Assembly (NCBI RefSeq): GCF_019645815.1
Contig: NZ_CP080997.1
Coordinates: forward strand, 3,910,880-3,974,879
Reading direction: 5' to 3'
DNA length: 64,000 nucleotides
DNA from: Mycolicibacter heraklionensis
GTDB taxonomy: Bacteria > Actinomycetota > Actinomycetes > Mycobacteriales > Mycobacteriaceae
Shown here: positions 58,812 to 64,000 of the stretch, piece by piece
Position numbering within the stretch: position 1 is the first letter of the stretch
How the letters are laid out: each line of letters opens with the position of its first letter
Notes under the pieces: generated by a model
Told to the model about the DNA's origin: nothing
Database searches by the model: none
What the model saw: the letters and a program-made list of their open reading frames with translations, nothing else
Program-made: the position numbers and the translations under genes

Positions 58812-59762
58812 GTGTGCACCATGGCAAGTACCGGCCGATTTCCTGGAGACACCTGGGACCTGGCTTCCAGTGTGGGCATCACCGCCACCGGGGTGGCCGC
58901 GGCTCGTGCGGTCGCCAGCCGGGCCGACCGTCCCCTGATCAACGACCCCTTCGCCGAACCCCTGGTACGCGCCGTCGGCGTGGATCTGTTCACCAGGTTG
59001 GCCAGCGGTGAGATCGCCCCGGAAGAATTCGGTGACGAGGCACCCGCGGGCCTCGCCCGGATGGCCGACAACATGGCAGCGCGCACCCGATTCTTCGACG
59101 ACTTCTTCACCGAGGCGACCCATGCCGGCATCCGGCAGGTGGTCATCCTGGCGTCCGGGCTGGACTCACGCGCCTACCGCCTCGACTGGCCGTCGGGCAC
59201 CGTCGTCTACGAGGTCGACCAGCCCGAGGTGATCGACTTCAAGACCCGGGTGCTGGCCGAGCAGGGCTCGGAACCGACAGCCGACCGGCGGACCGTCTCG
59301 ATCGACCTGCGCGATGACTGGCCGGCGGCGCTGCGAGCGGCGGGCTTCGACCCCGCCCTGCCGACCGCCTGGAGCGCGGAGGGCCTGCTGGGCTACCTGC
59401 CACCGGAGGCACAGGACAGGCTGCTGGACACCGTCACCGCACTGAGTGCACCGGGCAGCCGGATCGCCACCGAGAGCATCCCGGGCCTCGACGCCGACAC
59501 CGAAGAACAGGCCCGCCGTCGCATGCAGGAATCCGCGGAACGGATGCGCAGCCACGGGGTGGACATCGACATGGCCGAATTGCTCTATTTCGGGGACCGC
59601 AACGAGGCGGGTAGTTACCTGGCCGGCCACGACTGGCGGGTAGACAGCCGCGGCGTCGACGCACTGTTCGCCGAGTACGGGCTGCCACCGCTGGATATCG
59701 ACGAGGAGCCCGGCTTCGGCAAGCTGGCCTACATCAGCGCGGTCCGGGGAGGAGGACAGTGA
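58812..59762 (+). CDS. SAM-dependent O-methyltransferase (TIGR00027 / LCMT family)
   Basis: 316 residues. N-terminal GDTWDLASSVGITATGVAAA, SAM-binding QVVILASGLDSRAYRLDWPS, and VYEVDQPEVIDFK are the hallmarks of the large mycobacterial leucine-carboxymethyltransferase-like family. The GAGGLLGYLPPEAQ-type motif (AWSAEGLLGYLPPEAQDRLL) is present. The substrate of these proteins is unknown. Members also flank secY in M. tuberculosis. It overlaps its paralogue downstream (GTGA). An internal ATG at 58821 is an alternative start. Confidence 0.92.
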   Translation: MCTMASTGRFPGDTWDLASSVGITATGVAAARAVASRADRPLINDPFAEPLVRAVGVDLFTRLASGEIAPEEFGDEAPAGLARMADNMAARTRFFDDFFTEATHAGIRQVVILASGLDSRAYRLDWPSGTVVYEVDQPEVIDFKTRVLAEQGSEPTADRRTVSIDLRDDWPAALRAAGFDPALPTAWSAEGLLGYLPPEAQDRLLDTVTALSAPGSRIATESIPGLDADTEEQARRRMQESAERMRSHGVDIDMAELLYFGDRNEAGSYLAGHDWRVDSRGVDALFAEYGLPPLDIDEEPGFGKLAYISAVRGGGQ

Positions 59763-60685
59763 TGGAACGCACCGGCGGTGCACGATCCCTTGGGGACAGC
59801 TGGGACCTGGCCTCCAGCGTGGGCACCACCGCCACCATGGTCGCCGCCGCCCGCGCGCTGGCCACCGCGGAGGCCGAGCCGATCATCTCCGACCCGTTCG
59901 CGGCGCCGCTGGTGCGCGCGGTCGGTATCGACTTCTTCACCAAGATGGTCGACGGCACGCTGGACCCGGCGGTGGCCGCGGAGGCCAAGTCCGCCGCCGG
60001 CCCGATGACCGCCGTGATGGCGGTGCGCACCCGGTTTTTCGACGATTTCTTTCTGCAAGCCGCGGACGCCGGCGTCCGGCAGTCGGTCATTCTGGCCGCC
60101 GGACTGGATTCGCGGGCCTACCGGCTGGGTTGGCCGCAGGGCAGCGTGGTCTACGAGATCGACCAGCCGGACGTGATCGAGTTCAAGTCCCGCACGCTGG
60201 CCGACCTGGGAGCCCAGCCGATCGCCGATCGCCGCGCCGTGGCCGTTGATCTGCGCGACGACTGGCCGGCTGCGTTGCGCGACAGCGGTTTTGACGAGAC
60301 GAAGCCCACCGCGTGGAGCGCGGAGGGCCTGCTCATCTATCTGCCGCCGGAAGCGCAGGACCGGCTGTTCGACCACATCACCGCGTTGAGCGCCCCGGGC
60401 AGCCGGCTGGCCACCGAATACCACCCCGACGGCGCGGCCGCGCTGAGCGGCTCCAACCAGTCGCTGGGTCAGCGGTTCGCCGACCAAGGTCTGGATCTCG
60501 ACATCACCACCCTGGTGTACGCCGGCGAGCGAAACCCGGTCGGGGCATACCTGCGCGAGCGCGGGTGGCAGGTGCGCGAGCGCGGCCGAGAGACGGTGTT
60601 CGCCGACTACGGCCGCGCCTTTCCCGACGGTGAGATCGTGGCGCGGCTGCGCAATTCGGTTGCGATCGAGGCGATTCGGCTCTAA
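59759..60685 (+). CDS. SAM-dependent O-methyltransferase, paralogue (TIGR00027 / LCMT family)
   Basis: 308 residues (GTG at 59759; ATG at 59762 equally likely). It has the same motif set as the preceding gene: GDSWDLASSVGTTATMVAAA, SVILAAGLDSRAYRLGWPQG, VYEIDQPDVIEFK and AWSAEGLLIYLPPEAQDRLF. The two arose by tandem duplication and have diverged mainly after residue 220. Transcribed together; a strong terminator hairpin follows. Confidence 0.92.
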   Translation: MMERTGGARSLGDSWDLASSVGTTATMVAAARALATAEAEPIISDPFAAPLVRAVGIDFFTKMVDGTLDPAVAAEAKSAAGPMTAVMAVRTRFFDDFFLQAADAGVRQSVILAAGLDSRAYRLGWPQGSVVYEIDQPDVIEFKSRTLADLGAQPIADRRAVAVDLRDDWPAALRDSGFDETKPTAWSAEGLLIYLPPEAQDRLFDHITALSAPGSRLATEYHPDGAAALSGSNQSLGQRFADQGLDLDITTLVYAGERNPVGAYLRERGWQVRERGRETVFADYGRAFPDGEIVARLRNSVAIEAIRL

Positions 60686-60704
60686 ACGGCACCTTGCCAC
60701 GACA

Positions 60705-60746
60705 ACGCCTGTGGCCGCCGGTCGAAGGACCGGCGGCCATAGGCGT
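60705..60746. terminator. Bidirectional terminator hairpin
   Basis: ACGCCT...GGCCGCCGGTC, loop GAAG, then GACCGGCGGCC...AGGCGT: an 11-bp perfect GC stem extended by a second 6-bp stem after a 2-nt internal loop. It lies in the 80-bp gap between the convergent methyltransferase and PGRS genes. No T-run, but mycobacterial terminators often lack one. Confidence 0.75.
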
Positions 60747-60765
60747 GTTGCGGGGCGCCCCGCTA

Positions 60766-63700
60766 TCAGCTCGGGGGAATGACCCCGCCGCCCTTGCCGC
60801 CCTCACCGGGCTGTCCGGGCGGGCCCGCCGTGCCGCCGCCGGCAGCAGCGCCGCCACCGCCGGCCGGCCCACCCGGCCCGGCGGCTCCGGGACCACCCGG
60901 AGTGCCGTCGGTGCCGTTGGCACCGTCTTGGCCTGAGGTGCCGTTGGGGTTGTTGGCCGCGCCGCCCTTGCCGCCGTAGTTGCCGCCGGCCGCGTTCCCG
61001 CCGCTGCCGCCGTTACCACCGCTACCGCCGTTGCCGCCGGCGCCGCCGTTGGGGTTGGCGTCGCTGCCGTTACCGCCGCTGGCGCCGGCACCACCAGCCC
61101 CGCCGTCGCCGCCCCTGCTGCCATTGCCACCGGCGCCACCCTTGCCGCCGTTACCGCCGTTACCGGAGTTGCTGCCGCCGAGGCCGCCGTCGCCACCCTT
61201 GCCGCCGTAGCCGCCGTCCGCGCCGTTGGAGCCGTTGCCGCCGGTGCCGCCGGTGCCGCCGGCACCCGCCGACTGGCCAGGAACACTGCCGCCGTCGGCG
61301 CCGGTACCGCCCGTACCGCCGTTGCCGCCCTTACCGCCGATCCCGGTGCCGTTACCACCGGTACCGCCCGTGCCGCCGTTGGCGTCGCCGGACTGGGTTC
61401 CGTCGGTACCGGTCGATCCGGTCCCCCCGGTCGCGCCGGGTCCGGTGGGCGCGTTGGCGCCCTTACCGGCGTCACCGCCGTTGCCGCCGTTGCCGTCGGC
61501 ACCCGCGTTGCCGCCCTTACCGCCATTGCCGCCGTACTGGCCGGTGCTGGTGGCGTCGGCACCCTTGCCGCCGTTACCGCCGTTGCCGCCGGTACCGCTC
61601 GATCCGGCGGAGCCGTTCGCGGCTTGGGTTCCGTCACCGCCGATACCACCGGCGCCGACGGTGCCTGCGGTACCGCGGTCCCCGCCGTTACCGCCGTTGC
61701 CCCCGTGGCCGCCGTGTGCACCCGATCCGGTGGTGTTGGTGGCGATCCCGTCGCCGCCGTTACCACCGTTGCCGGCATTGCCGGCGTTACCGGCGTTACC
61801 GCCCTTGCCTCCGGCGCCGGCGGTGCCGCCGCCACTGGCCCCGGTACCGGCCGCGCCGCCGTTGCCGCCGGCGGCGCCGTTACCGCCGTTACCGCCACTG
61901 CTGGCGTCGCCGCCGGCGGAGCCGTCCGGGTTCGCACTGGTGCCGTTGCCTCCGGTGGTGCCGTTGCTGCCGTGGCCGCCGTTGCCGCCGTTGCCGCCCG
62001 CACCGCCGGCTCCACCGTTGCCGCCGACACCGGAGTTGGTTCCGCCGAGACCGCCCGCACCGCCGTCGCCGCCGGCGGTGCCGTTGCCGCCGTTGGTGCC
62101 GTCCACGTTCGGGTTTGTGGAGTTGGTGCCGTTGGCGCCGTTGAAGCCCTTGCCGCCCACACCGCCGTCGCCGCCGCGGCCGTCGGGGCCGGCGTTGCCG
62201 CCCTTTCCACCGTTGCCGCCGGTCTGGCTCGCGTTGGTCGCCGCGCCACCCCTACCGCCTGCGCCGCCGTCGCCACCGGTCGCATTGGCGCCCGTGGCGC
62301 CGCTCGCCGCCTGGGTGGTCCCGTCGCCGCTGGTTCCGCCCTGGCCGCCGGCCCCGGCCGTGCCGCGCACGCCGCCGTCGCCGCCGTCGCCACCGTTGCC
62401 GGCCGCCGCACCGGCACCGCCGCCCAGGCCGGCGCCACCGACCCCGCCGTTGCCGGCGTTACCGGCGTTTCCGCCCGCGCCACCAACACCGCCCGCGCCG
62501 GCCTGCCCGTCGTTGCCGTTGGTGGCAGTGCCGCCGGCACCACCGTTGCCGCCGCCACCGCCCGTACCGCCGACACCACCGTCACCGGCGTCGCCGCCGG
62601 CCGTACCGTTGCCGCCGGGCACCGTGGCGTCGACACCGGCGGTGCCGTTGGCGCCGCTTCCGCCGATCCCGCCGACGCCACCGGCCCCGCCGATCCCGCC
62701 GTTGCCGGCGTCACCGGAGGTGGTTCCGCCGGCACCACCGGCGCCACCATTGCCGCCCTTACCGCCATCGCCGCCGAGGGTGCCGTTGCCGTTGCCGTCG
62801 GTCACGCCCGCCAGGCCGTTGGCGCCGGTACCCCCCGCGCCGCCGTCACCACCGGTGCCGACGGCTCCGGCGTTACCGCCGGCACCGCCGTTGCCGCCGT
62901 TGGTTCCCGGGGCGGTGGCGTCGAAGCCTCGACCACCGTCACCGCCGTCTCCTCCTGCAGTGGCGTCCGCGCCGGCGGCGCCGTCGCTTCCGGCGGCACC
63001 GCCGCTGCCGCCGGTGCCGGCTCCGGCGCCGGTTCCGCCCAGGCCGGCCTCACCGCGGTCGCCGCCGTCACCGCCCTTGCCGCCGTCGGGGTTGTCGGCG
63101 TCACCGGCGGCACCCGTTCCGCCGTTGCCGGCGTTACCGGCGTTTCCTCCGTCACCGGCATTGCCGCCGTCGCCGTTGCTGCCGCCGTTGCCGTTGGCGG
63201 CGGTGCCGGCGTTACCTCCCACGCCGCCGTTGCCGCCCACACCGCCGTTACCGCCGTCGCCGCCGTTACCGCCCGCGCCGTCGTCGACACCGGCCACGCC
63301 GGTTGCACCGTCCTGGCCGGTGCCGCCGGCACCACCGGTGGCTCCGTTACCACCGTTGCCGCCGTCACCGGCGTTACCGGCCAGCGCGCCACCATTACCG
63401 CCGGCGCCCCCGGCACCACCAGCGCCCCCGGCGCCACCGGTACCGCCCGATGCGCCGGGCACATCGCCATCAGCGCCCAGTGCGCCCAGCGCGCCGCTAC
63501 CGCCGGCCGCGCCGTTTCCGCCGTTGCCGATCAGGCCGCCGTGACCTCCGGCACCGCCGGCGCCGCCGTCCGCGCCTGGAACGGCGTCGGGGTCGGTCGA
63601 GGCGTCATAACCCGCACCGCCGTTACCGCCGTTGCCGTGAATTCCGGTCACTCCGGTCCCGGCGACGCCGTCGAGACCGTCGACGCCGCTGGCCGGGTTA

Positions 63701-64000
63701 CCGCCGGTCCCGTGCACACCGCCAATACCGGCGTTGCCTGCGGTGCCGGGGTTACCGCCGTTGCCGCCCTTGCCGCCGTCGGGGTTCTCCGCGTCGCCGG
63801 CCGCGCCGTTGCCGCCGTTGCCGGGGGTGTTGGCGTTGCCACCGTTACCGGCGTCGCCGCCGTTGCCGTTGAGTCCGACCACACCGTTGTAGACCACGCC
63901 CGCGTTGCCACCGTTACCGCCGGCGCCGCCATCGCCACCGCTGCCGCCGTGGCCGCCGTCTTGGCCGTCCTGGCCGGGGAAGATTCCGTCGGCGCCGTGG
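60766..64000 (-). CDS. PGRS-type glycine-rich repeat protein (3' part; gene runs off the window)
   Basis: At least 1,070 residues, almost all GG-A/N-GG repeats (for example NGGNGGAGGAGG, GGKGGNGGTGG), encoded by a degenerate CCGCCGTTGCCGCC-like repeat on the plus strand. The C-terminus is GGGVIPPS with a TGA or equivalent stop at 60766-60768. The frame is open to the window edge, where it reads HGADGIFPGQDGQDGGHGG. The N-terminal part, which would show whether it carries a PE domain, is outside the window. PGRS proteins are usually exported to the cell surface; the repeats bind calcium in some Gly-Asx-rich relatives. Confidence 0.88.
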   Translation of the reverse strand, partial: HGADGIFPGQDGQDGGHGGSGGDGGAGGNGGNAGVVYNGVVGLNGNGGDAGNGGNANTPGNGGNGAAGDAENPDGGKGGNGGNPGTAGNAGIGGVHGTGGNPASGVDGLDGVAGTGVTGIHGNGGNGGAGYDASTDPDAVPGADGGAGGAGGHGGLIGNGGNGAAGGSGALGALGADGDVPGASGGTGGAGGAGGAGGAGGNGGALAGNAGDGGNGGNGATGGAGGTGQDGATGVAGVDDGAGGNGGDGGNGGVGGNGGVGGNAGTAANGNGGSNGDGGNAGDGGNAGNAGNGGTGAAGDADNPDGGKGGDGGDRGEAGLGGTGAGAGTGGSGGAAGSDGAAGADATAGGDGGDGGRGFDATAPGTNGGNGGAGGNAGAVGTGGDGGAGGTGANGLAGVTDGNGNGTLGGDGGKGGNGGAGGAGGTTSGDAGNGGIGGAGGVGGIGGSGANGTAGVDATVPGGNGTAGGDAGDGGVGGTGGGGGNGGAGGTATNGNDGQAGAGGVGGAGGNAGNAGNGGVGGAGLGGGAGAAAGNGGDGGDGGVRGTAGAGGQGGTSGDGTTQAASGATGANATGGDGGAGGRGGAATNASQTGGNGGKGGNAGPDGRGGDGGVGGKGFNGANGTNSTNPNVDGTNGGNGTAGGDGGAGGLGGTNSGVGGNGGAGGAGGNGGNGGHGSNGTTGGNGTSANPDGSAGGDASSGGNGGNGAAGGNGGAAGTGASGGGTAGAGGKGGNAGNAGNAGNGGNGGDGIATNTTGSGAHGGHGGNGGNGGDRGTAGTVGAGGIGGDGTQAANGSAGSSGTGGNGGNGGKGADATSTGQYGGNGGKGGNAGADGNGGNGGDAGKGANAPTGPGATGGTGSTGTDGTQSGDANGGTGGTGGNGTGIGGKGGNGGTGGTGADGGSVPGQSAGAGGTGGTGGNGSNGADGGYGGKGGDGGLGGSNSGNGGNGGKGGAGGNGSRGGDGGAGGAGASGGNGSDANPNGGAGGNGGSGGNGGSGGNAAGGNYGGKGGAANNPNGTSGQDGANGTDGTPGGPGAAGPGGPAGGGGAAAGGGTAGPPGQPGEGGKGGGVIPPS

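Noticed and set aside
60504..62768. A 754-codon Ala/Pro/Thr-rich minus-strand frame overlapping the PGRS gene in another frame.
   Set aside because: Low-complexity frame shift of the same repeat; it also runs into the methyltransferase gene and the terminator hairpin.
61226..63544. A 772-codon proline-rich frame on the plus strand.
   Set aside because: It is the complement of the glycine repeat codons of the PGRS gene (GGC/GGN read as CCN), not an independent protein.
60766..64000. Regularly spaced short repeats as a possible CRISPR array.
   Set aside because: The repeat unit is 9 bp-like codon repetition that stays in frame and encodes Gly-rich protein; there are no unique spacers of uniform length.

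Overview
This is a GC-rich actinobacterial chromosome segment, almost certainly a Mycobacterium (sensu lato). The evidence is a full mce lipid-import operon (yrbE-A/B, mceA-F, mce-associated protein), a PGRS-type glycine-rich gene, TIGR00027-type SAM methyltransferases, F420-type luciferase-like oxidoreductase, rml rhamnose genes, and mycobacterial order in the ribosomal alpha operon. No tRNA, rRNA, CRISPR array, transposase or phage gene was seen.

Layout. (1) 1-4.6 kb, minus strand: infA-rpmJ-rpsM-rpsK-rpsD-rpoA-rplQ-truA. (2) 4.9-9.4 kb, plus strand: an NfeD/flotillin pair, an F420-dependent oxidoreductase, rmlB-rmlC. (3) 9.5-37.4 kb: a catabolic island. A long minus-strand operon carries pyruvate-dehydrogenase-type E1 alpha/beta, acyl-CoA synthetase, a two-subunit acyl-CoA dehydrogenase, [2Fe-2S] ferredoxin, DUF35 protein, Ltp-type thiolase/aldolase, [3Fe-4S] ferredoxin, a free-standing lipoyl protein, a carotenoid cleavage oxygenase and two aldehyde dehydrogenases. 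Next come a minus-strand SDR-Rieske oxygenase unit and a TetR regulator. A divergent plus-strand operon carries a P450, the complete mce transporter, a mce-associated protein, a protein resembling plant DWARF27 carotene isomerase, and a second carotenoid cleavage oxygenase. (4) 37.4-43.3 kb: an RsiV-like secreted protein, valine catabolism genes mmsA-fadE-mmsB, an L,D-transpeptidase, a HAD protein. (5) 43.4-49.3 kb: a two-component system, alpha/beta hydrolase, MarR, type III polyketide synthase with an isoprenylcysteine-methyltransferase-like partner, a sigma-factor fragment consisting only of region 4, TetR. (6) 49.4-55.8 kb: a MacB-like ABC exporter, a secreted protein of unknown function, and a methyltransferase-DUF4389-FAD monooxygenase operon. 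(7) 55.8-64 kb: map-adk-secY, two paralogous methyltransferases, and the 3' part of a PGRS gene that runs off the window.

The most interesting part is region 3. The sequence shows a mce importer co-transcribed with a D27-like protein and a carotenoid oxygenase, opposite a second carotenoid oxygenase with aldehyde dehydrogenases, CoA ligase, acyl-CoA dehydrogenase and aldolase. Two matching operator-like sites sit at the two promoter regions beside a local TetR gene. The inference, untested, is a regulated system for uptake, isomerisation, cleavage and breakdown of a carotenoid-, apocarotenoid- or stilbenoid-like hydrophobic compound.

The flanking housekeeping genes are themselves informative. 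secY-adk-map (right) and infA-rpmJ-rpsM... (left) keep the order and strand in which many bacteria have them adjacent, but here about 51 kb of accessory DNA lies between them.
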